DNA of 64,000 nt from Ruminobacter sp. (GCA_017940385.1 JAGAYS010000017.1:27797-91796), one strand, 5' to 3'; shown: positions 17,582 through 29,133, counted from the stretch's first letter. Made by a program: numbers and translations. The notes: generated by a model from the letters alone, not told the origin.

Positions 17582-17932
17582 ATGACAGGAAAAAAGACCA
17601 GCATTACCGTTCGCGGAAAAACTTTCGAATCCGTATCAGAGATGTGCAGACACTACGGAATCGGAAGATCAAGATGGAACAACGTTATCAGAAAAACCGG
17701 AAATGCCGAGAAGGCTCTGGAATTATGTCTGTCATACGAATCAGACAGCATGAAAAAGGTAAGCATTAACGGAATGACGTTCAACTCCATCATTGAGGCT
17801 TCAGCATACTTCGGTCTGAACCCTACCAGTGTCTACACCAAAATCTGCCGTCATAAGATCTCGGCAGAGGATGCCATATCATCTCTCATCAGAAACGGAA
17901 AAGCCGGCAGCGAACAGGAAGACTCCGAATAA
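17582..17932 (+). CDS. Small protein of two tandem HTH-like modules
   Basis: 116 residues from ATG 17582 (an in-frame ATG at 17522 would begin at or before the predicted transcript start). The sequence is an internal duplication: residues about 8-50 (ITVRGKTFESVSEMCRHYGI, then WNNVIRK...AEKALELCLS) match residues about 60-102 (VSINGMTFNSIIEASAYFGL, then VYTKICRHKISAEDAISSLI). The G-x-x-F/Y-x-S-[IV]-x-E-[AM] pattern, followed by a helix-turn-helix and a closing E/D-A-[IL] helix, resembles NUMOD1-like or phage-type DNA-binding modules. No nuclease domain is attached. A small DNA-binding regulator is the reasonable guess. The gene stands alone between umuC and dapB. Confidence 0.65.
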   Translation: MTGKKTSITVRGKTFESVSEMCRHYGIGRSRWNNVIRKTGNAEKALELCLSYESDSMKKVSINGMTFNSIIEASAYFGLNPTSVYTKICRHKISAEDAISSLIRNGKAGSEQEDSE

Positions 17933-18377
17933 CCGCATATCCAGCAGGATGTTCTGATCAGGCTGTAATAATGCATGCGACTGCTTTGATGACTCCCCGT
18001 GGTTCTGTTTTATCATTTCGACAAAAACATTATTTAAGCTGTTTTCACCTGACTAAATTTAACATTTTTCTTTATGCCCCGGTCATGAGCCAACTCATAC
18101 TCCAAACTGAAGACAGACAGAAAGAATGACAAACAGTCTTACAGTTTACTGTTGTTTTTTGACCATTTTTAGTTATATTCAGCTTCCTCATTTGTGATCA
18201 AATAAAAAACACATTCCTTATATCATTACAATTGCACAGCGAATATCTAATCCGAAAGCAATTATGCGCTTCTTAGTAAAAATGACTCTCTCCTGGCGAG
18301 CGCATAAAAAAGGAGAAACGGCATTACTACCGTTTCTCCTTAAGATTCCAGTCACACTTCAGCAATGCGGCTTTAAA
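17933..18377. other. Spacer between the tandem-HTH gene and dapB
   Basis: Convergent region. Apart from the dapB terminator (18306-18341) no gene or structure is recognised. Confidence 0.5.
18306..18341 (-). terminator. dapB terminator
   Basis: Perfect 12-bp stem AAGGAGAAACGG/CCGTTTCTCCTT with an 8-base loop and a U-tract on the minus strand, about 40 bases past the dapB stop. Confidence 0.9.
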
Positions 18378-19241
<864 letters not shown>

Positions 19242-19448
19242 TCAGAAGCCCGTTTTATCGGGCATCCTTCCAAAGAGACCTGAAAACACTGCCGTTTCAG
19301 ATCTTCTGTGCAGGCTTAAATTTCCGTATGTCATACGGTATCTTAAACTTAAGGCGGGAATCCTGATGCGTTTTGCACTGCACCATAGGACTTCCCGCCA
19401 CCCCGGAATTATGTAAGCCTGAAGGCTCACTTACCGCATGCTTAACGC

Positions 19449-20057
19449 TTACTTAACGATATCGAGAAGTTCTACTTCAAATACGAGAACGCTGCATGGT
19501 GGAATAGAACCGGCTCCGTTTTCACCGTAAGCAAGTTCATAAGGGATTGTTAAACGGTACTTTGAACCGACCTTCATTAACTGAAGACCTTCAACCCAGC
19601 CCTTGATAACCTGATTTACGCCGAACTGTGCAGGTTCGCCTCTTAATACGGATGAATCAAATACGGTACCGTCAATGAGAGTGCCATGGTAATGAACCTT
19701 AACCACGTTATTTTCATTTGGAACCGCACCGTTACCTTCTGAAAGAACTTCATACTGAAGACCTGACGGAGTTACTACTACAGATTCCTTCTTGGCATTT
19801 TCGGCAAGGTATTCAGCACCCTTCTTCTTGGCAACTTCAGCAAGAGCGGCCTGTTCCTTTGCGAGCTTTTCATTTAATTCCTTGAAAGCATCCATGAGGT
19901 CCTGCTGGCTGAGCTGTAACTTGCCTGCAAGAGAATCCTTCACGCCTTCAATCACTGCATCAACGTTGAATGCAGGAAACATGCTGTGTTTTAACTGATC
20001 GCCAACCTGAGTACCGATACCGTAACAAACCTTATCTTCAGTAGTTTTGAATTCCAT
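19449..20057 (-). CDS. fklB: FKBP-type peptidyl-prolyl isomerase, FklB/FkpA-like
   Basis: 202 residues, the size of E. coli FKBP22 (FklB). The N-terminal dimerisation arm is helical (residues 1-90, VCYGIGTQVGDQL and LNEKLAKEQAALAEVAKKKG). The FKBP catalytic domain follows: VTPSGLQYEVL, VKVHYHGTLIDGTVFDSS, VIKGWVEGLQLMKVGSKYRLTIP and LAYGENGAGSIPP. No signal peptide, so cytoplasmic (FklB rather than FkpA). An AAGGA site precedes the ATG. It catalyses proline cis-trans isomerisation and may act as a chaperone. Confidence 0.93.
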   Translation of the reverse strand: MEFKTTEDKVCYGIGTQVGDQLKHSMFPAFNVDAVIEGVKDSLAGKLQLSQQDLMDAFKELNEKLAKEQAALAEVAKKKGAEYLAENAKKESVVVTPSGLQYEVLSEGNGAVPNENNVVKVHYHGTLIDGTVFDSSVLRGEPAQFGVNQVIKGWVEGLQLMKVGSKYRLTIPYELAYGENGAGSIPPCSVLVFEVELLDIVK

Positions 20058-20436
20058 TAAAATAAATCCTTATTTTTGATTTCCCGGCCGGACAAATTTC
20101 CAGCCACCATACTTGAAAACCGGATAACACGTCAACATTCAGCCGTGCTCCCAGCCGGAGCCGCACAACAGCTCTCCGTTAACTGACACCTGCAATTATT
20201 ACCGTTGTGCCTGTGAACGTCCCCTACAGTCTGCAACCGAACGACACCGGCAAACGGCATCATGACAGACAGAGCAGAAGCAGTCTGAACAGCCACGTGT
20301 AAGAAACTCACGTCATGTTACAACAGCACATATCTTTAGTCAACCGTATTGACGCTAAAACACGCATGGACAGGGCTGAGAAGCACCACCGTAACGATCC
20401 GGACAGGATGATTCATCACACAAAAAAAATGGTTCT
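20058..20436. other. Spacer between fklB and the IS remnant
   Basis: No gene recognised. It should contain the fklB promoter and one end of the decayed insertion sequence. No clear terminal inverted repeat or target duplication could be identified by eye. Confidence 0.4.
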
Positions 20437-22849
20437 TCACGGAATTGTTGGGAGACCGAGAGACGACAGGTATCTAATCAGGGGGAAGAAATACTCTTCA
20501 TCCCGGTACCCAAAAGCTATTCTTTCAGCTACCTTAATCCTATTATTTGTACCCTCCAGTTTTCCGGTACTGATGGGATGGGTAGCGTGAGCAACCAGTC
20601 CTCTCAGACGTCTTTCTTTCAACTCTGCAAATTTCTGAGGTTGCGGTATTCCACTTTCCTTCGCGCCGTAAACCATTTCATCCATCCGTAGTAGGCTTCT
20701 TCTTTGTCACGTAATTCAAATAGGCGGTTCATTTCTTCCTTCATTGCATAACAGGTGGCTAGATCATTATGCGTTTGAAGTATTTCACCTAAGACTTCTT
20801 CTCCGGATCTGCTAAGATTCCGACTGTTGGTTAACACGGTCCAGCAGGCTCTTTTCAGTCTGGTGTACCTCTGGCTTTCATTACGAATATTATGTTTTAG
20901 TTCCTGCAGGACTTCTTTATCCGTTATGGTTTCAACCTGTTTTTTTAATTCGTTGGCTTTGGTCTGATGCTTTCTTGCCTCCTCAAGTCTGACGGAACCG
21001 AGAACATCCTTTCCGTACTGTGCCTACATATGATAACGGTCATAGACAATCTCTGTTTTAGGCATGTATTTTTCAACAAGACGGTTAAATAAAGCGTTCA
21101 TGTCCATGGCAAATGCCTTTACGTTACTCAGACGTTCCATGTCATACTCCTCGAAGAACTTTCTGAAATTCTCCATGCCACGCCTTTCCCCACCCACAGG
21201 ATTTCTCCGGTTTCCAGATCCATTACGCAGGATGCATAGCTGTGGCCTTTGTGTATTGCAAATTCATCAACCTCAAGGTACGTAGGTTTGTATCCTGAAC
21301 GCTGAAGTTCCTCTTTACGCTTTCTGAGGAATTCATCCATGATGCCAATCGGATGGGATTATTCAGCTTAAGTCTGTTGTCCCCTGTTTCGTACCAAAAC
21401 CGTATATTTGCGGATAACAGTTACTTTCGAACAGTAGTAAAATAATCTTTTATTCCGTTATCGGTTATATAAAGATTTAGTTCTTCTGCGGGCTTCGAGA
21501 ACCGAAATTGCCAGGGACCTACAAAAAAGATTGTCCTGTCCTTTTTTTGTGACGGACATTTTTTCGGATTTTTTAATGGTATGCCAGCCGCTTTTATCAG
21601 CTCACTTTCTTTAATTGCGTATAAGTAACAATGCATTATGTTGCTGAACGGTCTTACTTGCCGCATTCTTACACAGACGTTATTGCGTCTGGTTACGTAA
21701 AAATTATGGAATCTTTCAAATCTCGGTCTGGAATTAAACCAGAATCCGACTCTTGATTTTGTTCTCCTGTGATGAACTATCCGTTTTAGATTAGGCGTAA
21801 GTTCAATTTCTGCTTCCTCCTTTTCAGAATCAGAAAGGAGTTCAACCTGACAAGACCCCAACCCATTGAAATCTTCCACTTTCAGAAGGTGCAGAACCAG
21901 AGGTTCATATCTGTTTATGGCATCACGGCGTCTTATGCTGAGTATCGGCATTTCAGCAAAAAACAGCACAAACCAGATAATATAGACAGAAATCATAACC
22001 AGGAAAAGCAAATCTGAAAAAACATCACGTTTTTCATGCCTATCAACAATCTGAGCGGTTGAAGGATCGTCTGTTTTATAAATAAATGTAACTGCCGTAC
22101 CTTTAGGTAAGTTGCAATAAAGACCGCGGAGTTTCAACTGCTGAGGAATATTATGATTGGGAGATGATTTTTTAATTGATGTTACCTGTACAATATAAGA
22201 ACAACTATCCCCGCTTCTCGAATGTTGACTATCCCAAAATTTAATGATTTGTCCCCTTCCCTCAGCATAGCCGTATCCGTCTACCGACATGTTTAAATAG
22301 TATTTCAATACCCCCGGTAAACTAGCATTCCTGTAACCCGCATAGATAATAAGTATTACCATCGCAAACACAAGACATATAAATATAATGAAAGAAGGCT
22401 CATGACGAATTGTCGAATTAGAAAAATATCCACGTTTTTTACTGGAAATAATTGATTGAAGAACATCGATACAATATGGTTTTCTACACATATCCCACAC
22501 CACATATAAAAATACATGTAAATTATAGACGTTTTTCTTTAATGATGCCAAGATGAATTTTCTTAACTGTTTCCCAATGAAAACCGGTAATCTCAGCAAC
22601 TGCGGAAACAGGCATGTTCCGGGATAACAGCCCTTTAATCCATTTGGTTGCCCGTATGGTTATTCTGGCATTCGGAACTTTTGCGGGTATGGGTTCCATA
22701 AAATGATGTCCGCATTCTCTGCATTTATAACCATGGTAGTGAAAAACAAGACTTTGTCTGTGTTTTGGAAGGAACGGAAAATCCTTAATTTCCGTGGCAT
22801 GTCAGGCATGAACATACACGTTCATTTTCCCGCAATAAGGACATCTCAT
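20437..22849 (-). pseudogene. Decayed ISL3-type transposase, interrupted
   Basis: Read on the minus strand, 22849 to about 22523 encodes the N-terminal zinc-finger/HTH part (CPYCGK, then YHGYKCRECGHHF, then VSAVAEITGFHWETVKKIH), with an in-frame TGA after about 15 codons. The remainder resumes near 21395 with the catalytic domain (LEVDEFAIHKGHSYA, then VKAFAMDMNALF, then EIVYDRYHM). It ends at 20437 with the family C terminus (ISTGKLEGTNNRIKVAERIA, then GYRDEEYFF). At least one TAG after DRYHM and two frameshifts (near 21200 and 20660) break it. The 1.1 kb between the two parts carries an unrelated membrane-protein gene. The element is not mobile on its own. Confidence 0.85.
21421..22491 (-). 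CDS. Membrane protein with DUF3592-like core, inserted in the ISL3 remnant
   Basis: About 356 residues from ATG 22491. The frame is open back to 22599, but that part overlaps transposase sequence in another frame. Two hydrophobic segments (FIIFICLVFAMVILIIYAGY near residue 35, and LLFLVMISVYIIWFVLFFAE near residue 170) flank a beta-rich extracytoplasmic loop ending in VTFIYKTDDPSTAQIVD. This layout resembles DUF3592 proteins. A basic soluble C-terminal half follows (RTKSRVGFWFNSRPRFERF). I see no enzyme motif. It is intact while the surrounding transposase is dead, so it is either cargo or a recent insertion. Family assignment is tentative. Confidence 0.55.
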   Translation of the reverse strand: MCRKPYCIDVLQSIISSKKRGYFSNSTIRHEPSFIIFICLVFAMVILIIYAGYRNASLPGVLKYYLNMSVDGYGYAEGRGQIIKFWDSQHSRSGDSCSYIVQVTSIKKSSPNHNIPQQLKLRGLYCNLPKGTAVTFIYKTDDPSTAQIVDRHEKRDVFSDLLFLVMISVYIIWFVLFFAEMPILSIRRRDAINRYEPLVLHLLKVEDFNGLGSCQVELLSDSEKEEAEIELTPNLKRIVHHRRTKSRVGFWFNSRPRFERFHNFYVTRRNNVCVRMRQVRPFSNIMHCYLYAIKESELIKAAGIPLKNPKKCPSQKKDRTIFFVGPWQFRFSKPAEELNLYITDNGIKDYFTTVRK

Positions 22850-23154
22850 GTCCGACGTTTGGCTGTTGCTTTCGAAAGAATAAACGGATTTTAAGGTTTT
22901 GGGGGCAAAGCTGTTTGAAACAGCAGTAAATGGTTGGCAAACTGAGTCTATCTGTGTATCACATGTCTGAAGGGGCATAAAGTATCTCTATTTGTTTTTT
23001 GTGTGGTAACTTAAATACCAGAATACTTTTGCGCCTTCTTCAATATCTACATTCCCAACAATTCCGTGAAGAACCAAAAAAATCACCGTTCCCATGGATG
23101 AGGAACGGTGACTGATTATAAGGAAGGAACCGGGCTCCGGCTCACCCTCCGTAA
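22850..23154. other. Spacer between ISL3 remnant and ppiD
   Basis: Contains the outer end of the ISL3 remnant and the ppiD terminator (23076-23111). No gene seen. Confidence 0.5.
23076..23111 (-). terminator. ppiD terminator
   Basis: Perfect 10-bp stem TCACCGTTCC/GGAACGGTGA with a 9-base loop and a seven-base U-tract on the minus strand. Confidence 0.9.
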
Positions 23155-25122
23155 CTATTCTCCCTTATCGGAAGAATTCTTAAGGTATTTCTTTGTACGG
23201 TTATACTCGATCTTGGCATCGGAACGTGCGGAATCGGTTAGTACAAAGGTATCCGCTCTGGACTTCATTACGGTGATCTGCTGGGTAAGGAAGTCATCAC
23301 GTGATACATCCTGTTCAGCCTTGTGTTCAACTGAATCAAGAATCAGAACATACACATCACCGTTCTTACCGGTATATCTGCCGAAATTGATATTACCCTT
23401 TTCAGCATGAGCCAGTTCAAATACGTTCTTTGAAACTTCCTCGTCAACCTTGTTTTCGAGACGGGAAATTGTTCTTGGACTGTCGATGGTAATCTTTCCG
23501 GAAGCGACTTCGTTTTCAATGGACTCACCATTTGAAAGAGAAGCAAGAAGTCCGTTTACGTATTCGTCAATCTTGGACTTTGCAGCTTCATCACTGATGT
23601 CAGCCTTAATCACATCCTTGACTTCTTCAAGCTTCTTAGGAGTTTTTGCTACATAATCCTCGATATGAACAACAACAAAGGCATTCTGACCGAGTTCAAT
23701 AACATCGGAATTCACACCTGTTTCACGGAGTTCCGGATCAAAAATCTTATCCATGACTGCCTTTTCGCTGAACGGGAACGGAAGATCCTTCGCGTCAGAA
23801 GCGATATAGTCATGAACCTGAACCTTAACGGTTTCAGAAGGATGCTCCTTGTCTGAAGCATTTGCCTCCTTGGCGGCAAGATCCAGGGAATCAGGATTTT
23901 CGAAAGAAATATCTGAAACAATCTGACGCTTGTCAAGGAACACTTCCTGACTCAGCTGCTTAACGTATCTTCTGATTACGTCATCCTTTGATTCACTGAA
24001 AGTCTTTGATGTGGCAGGAATGATGGTGTTGAGCTTGATAATGTGCACACCGAAATCAGACTGAACAGGATCACTCACGTCACCAGGCTTTACAAGAGCA
24101 AATGTTGCGTTGGCAATACTCTTATCCTGATTAGTTGAAGCGAATGCAGGAAGTCTGCCGCCGTTCTGTGCGGAAGAAGGGTCCTGAGAATACTGCTTGG
24201 CAAGCTCCGCAAAGTCTGCACCGGCATCCAGCTTAGCCTTTACTTCCTTTGCCTTTTCCACTGCATCGTCACCGGTTAAAAGGATATGGGAAATTTCACG
24301 CTTTTCTGGAACGGTGTAGATTTCAGAATGGAGATTATAGTAGTTAAGCAGATCGTCATCAGTGTAGTGCACGTCTGACTTAACATCATCTGAAGTCAGA
24401 TAGATGTAAGAGAACTTTACCTTATCAGCCTGCAGATAGTTATTCTTATTCGCTTCGTAGTAATCAGCGATTTCCTTGTCTGAAACTGAAATATTTTCGG
24501 TAAACTTGGCTTTGTTTACGTTTACCATGGTATAGGTACGTTTTTCGGTCAAAAGATCCGTAAGATGGCTGACTTCACCCGGTAAGGCAAACTCAGCTTC
24601 AATAACAGGCTTAAAGAAGGTTTCTTTTGCAAGATCGGTTCTTAAGGCTTCGCCGTATACGTCAGGGCTCTGGAATCCTGCCATGGCAAGAACCTTTTCG
24701 TACTGTTCCTGATTAAACTTACCGTCAACCATAAATTCAGGCATGCTCTTAATCTTAGCCTTCACGATGGCAGCAGGGATTTCAACGCCGTCTCTGGCAA
24801 TAAGCTGGGTAAGAACCTCATCGTTAATCATCTTTTCAAGGATGGATGCCTTGAACTTGTTATTAAAGTTCTCATCAGCTGCCATCTGCTGTTCGAAGAA
24901 CTGCTTACCGAACTGTCTTTCAAGCTTGTTCTTTTCAAGGCGAACCTGATTTTCAAGCTCATATTCAGGAATTTTAACCTTGTTAACCTTTACAGGCTCT
25001 TCATTACGATCTGGAATTAAATAAGAGCCGACACCGGCAACGGCGAAGGAAACAATGATGATGCCGAACAGTATCTTGGCTGCCGGACCGGTTGAACCTT
25101 CGCGGAGTTTATCAGTAAACAT
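23155..25122 (-). CDS. ppiD: Periplasmic folding factor PpiD (SurA_N/parvulin)
   Basis: 655 residues (E. coli 623). An N-terminal membrane anchor (AAKILFGIIIVSFAVAGVGSYL, residues 13-36) leaves the bulk in the periplasm. A SurA_N-like chaperone region follows (VLTQLIARDGVEIPAAIV, then GKFNQEQYEKVLAMAGFQ). One parvulin domain lies at about residues 265-365 (EKREISHILL, then ADFAELAKQYSQDPSSAQNGG, then GDVSDPVQSDFGVHIIKL), and a second, degenerate repeat region follows. PpiD works at the SecYEG exit on emerging outer-membrane and periplasmic proteins. In E. coli the parvulin domain is reported to be inactive; that cannot be judged here. It sits downstream of hupB as in other gammaproteobacteria. 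GGAG precedes the start. Confidence 0.95.
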   Translation of the reverse strand: MFTDKLREGSTGPAAKILFGIIIVSFAVAGVGSYLIPDRNEEPVKVNKVKIPEYELENQVRLEKNKLERQFGKQFFEQQMAADENFNNKFKASILEKMINDEVLTQLIARDGVEIPAAIVKAKIKSMPEFMVDGKFNQEQYEKVLAMAGFQSPDVYGEALRTDLAKETFFKPVIEAEFALPGEVSHLTDLLTEKRTYTMVNVNKAKFTENISVSDKEIADYYEANKNNYLQADKVKFSYIYLTSDDVKSDVHYTDDDLLNYYNLHSEIYTVPEKREISHILLTGDDAVEKAKEVKAKLDAGADFAELAKQYSQDPSSAQNGGRLPAFASTNQDKSIANATFALVKPGDVSDPVQSDFGVHIIKLNTIIPATSKTFSESKDDVIRRYVKQLSQEVFLDKRQIVSDISFENPDSLDLAAKEANASDKEHPSETVKVQVHDYIASDAKDLPFPFSEKAVMDKIFDPELRETGVNSDVIELGQNAFVVVHIEDYVAKTPKKLEEVKDVIKADISDEAAKSKIDEYVNGLLASLSNGESIENEVASGKITIDSPRTISRLENKVDEEVSKNVFELAHAEKGNINFGRYTGKNGDVYVLILDSVEHKAEQDVSRDDFLTQQITVMKSRADTFVLTDSARSDAKIEYNRTKKYLKNSSDKGE

Positions 25123-25360
25123 GTATTCTTTACTCCGAAATATACACTATGCAATCAAATAAATTACAAAACTAAAAAAGTTAAAAAATTGTGATTATTA
25201 TAAATGAAAATGTTTTAATAATCTCACTATTATTATTTCATTTTTATTATTTATCACGGTTAGAAATGGAGACTGTACAAAAAATAACAGATTTACTGTG
25301 TGCTGACACACGGGTATTCTGCTGCTTTTTTAGACGTCTCGCATTTTCAGCCGTCCATAA

Positions 25361-25388
25361 ATGAAAAGCACACATAAATGTGTGCTTT
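25361..25388 (-). terminator. hupB terminator
   Basis: Perfect 10-bp stem AAAGCACACA/TGTGTGCTTT with a 4-base loop about 30 bases past the hupB stop; the U-tract is short. Confidence 0.75.
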
Positions 25389-25416
25389 CTTGTAATGGAT
25401 TAGCCGATTCCGCAGC

Positions 25417-25689
25417 TTACTTTAAAGCATCCTTTAAAGCTTTGCCTGGACGGAACTTAGGTACCTTGCGGGCGTCAATCTTAACGACTTCACCGGTTCT
25501 TGGGTTACGGCCTTCACGGCTCTTACGCTCGCTGGCTTCAAAAGTACCAAAACCAACAAGGGTAATGGTCTCATCGTTGCCAAGAGTTTCAGTTACTACA
25601 GATTCGAATGCCTTAAGAGCTTCATCAGCCTTCTTCTTGGTAATGTTTGCTCTTTCAGCAATCTTCTCAACTAGCTGGGTCTTATTCAT
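25417..25689 (-). CDS. hupB: DNA-binding protein HU
   Basis: 90 residues, the standard HU length. All family marks are present: MNKTQLVEKIAERA at the N terminus, VGFGTFEASERKSREGRNPRTGE leading into the DNA-inserting arm with the Pro, and VPKFRPGKALKDALK at the end. It binds and bends DNA as a homo- or heterodimer in the nucleoid. It sits between lon and ppiD, the usual position of hupB. It has GAGGGC before the start and its own terminator. Confidence 0.98.
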   Translation of the reverse strand: MNKTQLVEKIAERANITKKKADEALKAFESVVTETLGNDETITLVGFGTFEASERKSREGRNPRTGEVVKIDARKVPKFRPGKALKDALK

Positions 25690-26160
25690 CTTTGCCCTCT
25701 TTTCACGTTATTGTTTTAGACTTTCCTCTCAGCGTCAGCACAAAGGCTACGCTAAACGTTTATAATTATCAGTGGATAAACAATGTTGGGCAATGTGTAA
25801 TAAACAAAATTAAGTTATTGATCACTAAATTCAGGCCTATTTGACTTTTTTTTCACAATTATTGGGACATAAACGGCTCTAAATACCAGTTTCAGGCTTT
25901 GCCGCCTAACAACTTCTGCATCTCAGACATTTTCTAAAAAATGAGTTTTTCATACTCAAAATCGCCCTATCCGTCATCAGTGAATTCATAATCAGGCATC
26001 GCCCTACTTTGACACAGACCGGGATTAAAGTAAAAAATGCGCAAAGTACTGATTTGTTATTATCCGCTGAAACTTACAGTAATCCGCTGCCGGAGGCATG
26101 CGGAACGCACTGCTTGGCGGCGTGATGCTTTTTTAATTTTTCATTGGTAAGCCGAGACAC
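25690..26160. other. AT-rich hupB upstream region
   Basis: No gene seen. It should hold the hupB promoters, but no sharp -35/-10 pair was singled out. Confidence 0.5.
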
Positions 26161-26197
26161 AAAAAAACCCCTTCACGCACTTATGCCGTAAAGGGGC
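26161..26197 (-). terminator. lon terminator
   Basis: Stem CCCCTTTACG/CGTGAAGGGG (one mismatch) followed by seven Us on the minus strand, about 30 bases past the lon stop. Confidence 0.88.
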
Positions 26198-26225
26198 CTT
26201 CATTCATGATAACCTACGCAGGGGC

Positions 26226-29048
26226 CTATGAAATCTCTACACTGTCGTTATCCAGACCGTCGGTAAACTCCTCGGAGGATCTTGTAAGATCATCGCCGCC
26301 ACGGACAAACTCATCCTTTGCTGAAGAAATTCCGTCCTCTGCACCTGCATCAAGCTTATCATCAGACTTTACGGTCTTCTTTGCAGGCTTCGATGCGGTT
26401 GATGTCTTCTTTACGCCTGTGGTCTTTTTGGCTGACGTCTTTGCGGCGGAACCGCCCTTACCGGTCTTAGACGTACCTGAGGCTTTGGATGCAGTTTTCT
26501 TCACCGTCTTTTTCTTTGTGACGGCTTTTTCCTTTTCCTCATCAAAGACTTCACCGAACTCGTTTTCATCATCAGGATTTGGCGGGAGTTCTTCGGAGTC
26601 ATCGCCAGCCTTTGGCTTAAACTTCTTTATCGGACCGCTCAGAGCCTCCTTGAACACCTCGGTAATATGCTTAACAGGCACAACGGTAAGAGCCTTAAGG
26701 GTTGATTCAGGAACTTCTTCAAGATCCTTCACGTTACCGTGAGGAATAAGAACCTTCCTTACTCCGCCTCTTACGGCACCAATAAGCTTCTCCTTAACTC
26801 CACCGATAGGAAGAACCTCTCCGCGAAGGGTGATTTCACCGGTCATGGCAACGTCACCCCTTACCGGAGTTCCTGTAATGGCGCTTATGATGGCGGTACA
26901 CATTGCGATACCGGCACTAGGTCCGTCCTTCGGAATCGCACCTTCAGGACAGTGGATATGGAAATCATTCTGTCTGAAGTATTTAGGCGTATAGCCGAGT
27001 CCGGCAATGTATGAACGCACAACGGTAAAGGCCGCTGAAATTGATTCTCTCATTACCTCACCGAGCTTACCGGTATAGACCTGCTTGCCGAATCCCGGAA
27101 TGCTTGAAGCCTCAATGGTAAGAATCTCACCACCGACTGAGGTATAGGCAAGGCCGTTCACGATACCGACCTTGTTGTCCAGAGTAATATCAGTGTGGTC
27201 GAACACCCATGGTCCGAGCATCTTCTTGACGGCTTCTCCGGTAATGTCGATATGGGTAATCTTTCCGGAGCTCAGCATGATTTCCTTAACGGTCTTTCTG
27301 CAGAGTCTGCCGATTTCCCTTTCAAGATTACGCACGCCAGCTTCACTGGTATAGTTTCTTATAAGAGAGAGTATGGCTTCATCGGTAAAGGTGATTTCAT
27401 CATCCTTCACGTTGTTGTCAGTCATCTGCTTAGGAATAAGATGATTTCTGGCAATGTGCAGCTTTTCCTCTTCCGTATAACTGCTCAGATTGATTATTTC
27501 CATTCGGTCACGAAGTGCCGGCGGAATGTTCAGACTGTTTGACGTTGCGACGAACATAACGTCTGACAGGTCAAAATCAACCTCAAGATAGTTATCGGTA
27601 AAGCTCTTGTTCTGTTCAGGATCAAGTACCTCAAGCAGAGCTGATGCAGGATCGCCCCTGTAGCTGTCGGTGGAAATCTTATCGATCTCATCCAGCAGGA
27701 ACAGAGGATTCTTAACTCCGCACTTCATGAGCTTCTGAATGATCTTTCCCGGAAGAGCACCGACGTAGGTACGTCTGTGACCTCTGATTTCAGCCTCATC
27801 ACGCATACCGCCAAGGGCGACGCGTACATAGGTTCTGCCGGTAGCCTTGGCAATTGACACACCGAGAGAGGTCTTGCCGACACCAGGAGGTCCGACAAGG
27901 CAGATAATAGGAGCATGAAGTCTGTCAGCTCGGTTCTGTACGGCAAGGTATTCCAGAATTCTTTCCTTAACCTTGTCCAGACCGTAATGATCATGATCCA
28001 GTATTTCTTCTGCCCCTTTAAGATCCTTTTTCAGTTCGGAACTCTTATTCCATGGAAGGGCAAGAATGGTTTCAATGTAGTTTCTGCTGATTGCGGCGTC
28101 CTGACTGAATCCCGGCTGCATTGCAAGCTTACGGAGTTCGGCATTGCACTTCTCGGCAACGTCTTCAGGCATGTCTGCTTCTTTAATCTTGGTGCGCAGA
28201 ACAGCAACTTCGTCCACGTTCTCCTGCAGTCCGTCATCGGCAAAAGACGCTTCCTGACCACCGTCAATCTGGGCCCTGCTGTTCTTCAGATTCTTAAGCT
28301 CCTGCTGGGCAGACTTAAGATGTTCGCTCAGAAAATAAATCTTCTGATTTATTTCAATGCTTTCCTTTGCCCTGTCACGAATCTGCTCCATCATCTGCTG
28401 GTTTTTGGCATCCATTGACATGACGGTCATAAGGAATTCGGCAAGTTCGTTCTCGCTCTTTAAGGAAATGTATTCCGCTCTCTGCTTTTCATCAAAGAGA
28501 ACGGTTGAGGCTATACTGTCACAGAAAAGAGTGAAGGAAGGAGCCCCCTCCTCAATAACCTTAATCATTTCTGAATTAATGTGACCGTTATGGCTCAGTG
28601 CGAACTTCTTGTACTCCATGAGCATATCCTGACGCATCATGGCCTCACTAACCGTTTCATTGTCATAAGGTACAAGGAAAAGAGGTTTGTAGGTTGCTAG
28701 CAGCTCGAAGTTTGACTCTTCCACAAAATCGGTTATGCGATTGACATCGTCGACAGTCACCCTGCCTTTGACACAGACGATGTACGCATGGGAACCGTCA
28801 CTGAAGTTCTCTCTGCTGGAAACGGATGCAAGACAGGCATAACATTCCTGCAGTTCCTCAACGGAACAGTCCTTCAGGGATTCATCCGGATGATACACCA
28901 TAATAAAATCCGTGTTCTTTGAGCAGGATTCCTCGAGAATCTTTTCAATTCGCGGATACGGGGTTATCGGCAGCATAGACATTGAGATGACCGGATAACT
29001 TACTCCCAACACCGGTATGAACTTGGTTTTTTTTCTTCTTTGAACCAT
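26226..29048 (-). CDS. lon: ATP-dependent protease Lon with a long basic C-terminal tail
   Basis: 940 residues against 784 in E. coli. The N domain is diverged (residues 1-200). A coiled coil follows at about 225-260. The AAA+ module has Walker [10 protein letters not shown], Walker [11 protein letters not shown] and the sensor region [19 protein letters not shown]. The protease domain has the catalytic Ser in [11 protein letters not shown] and the Lys in [10 protein letters not shown]. The family normally ends soon after this; here about 130 extra residues follow. They are first acidic ([20 protein letters not shown]), then a Lys/Thr/Ala/Ser stretch like histone H1 tails, then acidic again. 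AAGGA precedes the ATG. The gene lies between clpX and hupB in the canonical order, with a sigma-32-like promoter upstream. Confidence 0.97.
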   Translation of the reverse strand: MVQRRKKTKFIPVLGVSYPVISMSMLPITPYPRIEKILEESCSKNTDFIMVYHPDESLKDCSVEELQECYACLASVSSRENFSDGSHAYIVCVKGRVTVDDVNRITDFVEESNFELLATYKPLFLVPYDNETVSEAMMRQDMLMEYKKFALSHNGHINSEMIKVIEEGAPSFTLFCDSIASTVLFDEKQRAEYISLKSENELAEFLMTVMSMDAKNQQMMEQIRDRAKESIEINQKIYFLSEHLKSAQQELKNLKNSRAQIDGGQEASFADDGLQENVDEVAVLRTKIKEADMPEDVAEKCNAELRKLAMQPGFSQDAAISRNYIETILALPWNKSSELKKDLKGAEEILDHDHYGLDKVKERILEYLAVQNRADRLHAPIICLVGPPGVGKTSLGVSIAKATGRTYVRVALGGMRDEAEIRGHRRTYVGALPGKIIQKLMKCGVKNPLFLLDEIDKISTDSYRGDPASALLEVLDPEQNKSFTDNYLEVDFDLSDVMFVATSNSLNIPPALRDRMEIINLSSYTEEEKLHIARNHLIPKQMTDNNVKDDEITFTDEAILSLIRNYTSEAGVRNLEREIGRLCRKTVKEIMLSSGKITHIDITGEAVKKMLGPWVFDHTDITLDNKVGIVNGLAYTSVGGEILTIEASSIPGFGKQVYTGKLGEVMRESISAAFTVVRSYIAGLGYTPKYFRQNDFHIHCPEGAIPKDGPSAGIAMCTAIISAITGTPVRGDVAMTGEITLRGEVLPIGGVKEKLIGAVRGGVRKVLIPHGNVKDLEEVPESTLKALTVVPVKHITEVFKEALSGPIKKFKPKAGDDSEELPPNPDDENEFGEVFDEEKEKAVTKKKTVKKTASKASGTSKTGKGGSAAKTSAKKTTGVKKTSTASKPAKKTVKSDDKLDAGAEDGISSAKDEFVRGGDDLTRSSEEFTDGLDNDSVEIS

Positions 29049-29133
29049 AAACGATTCCTTACTGTCCGTAATTCATTACTGCAAATGAATTTTTATACAT
29101 GATTAATCATAAAATATAATATACAGTAACTAA

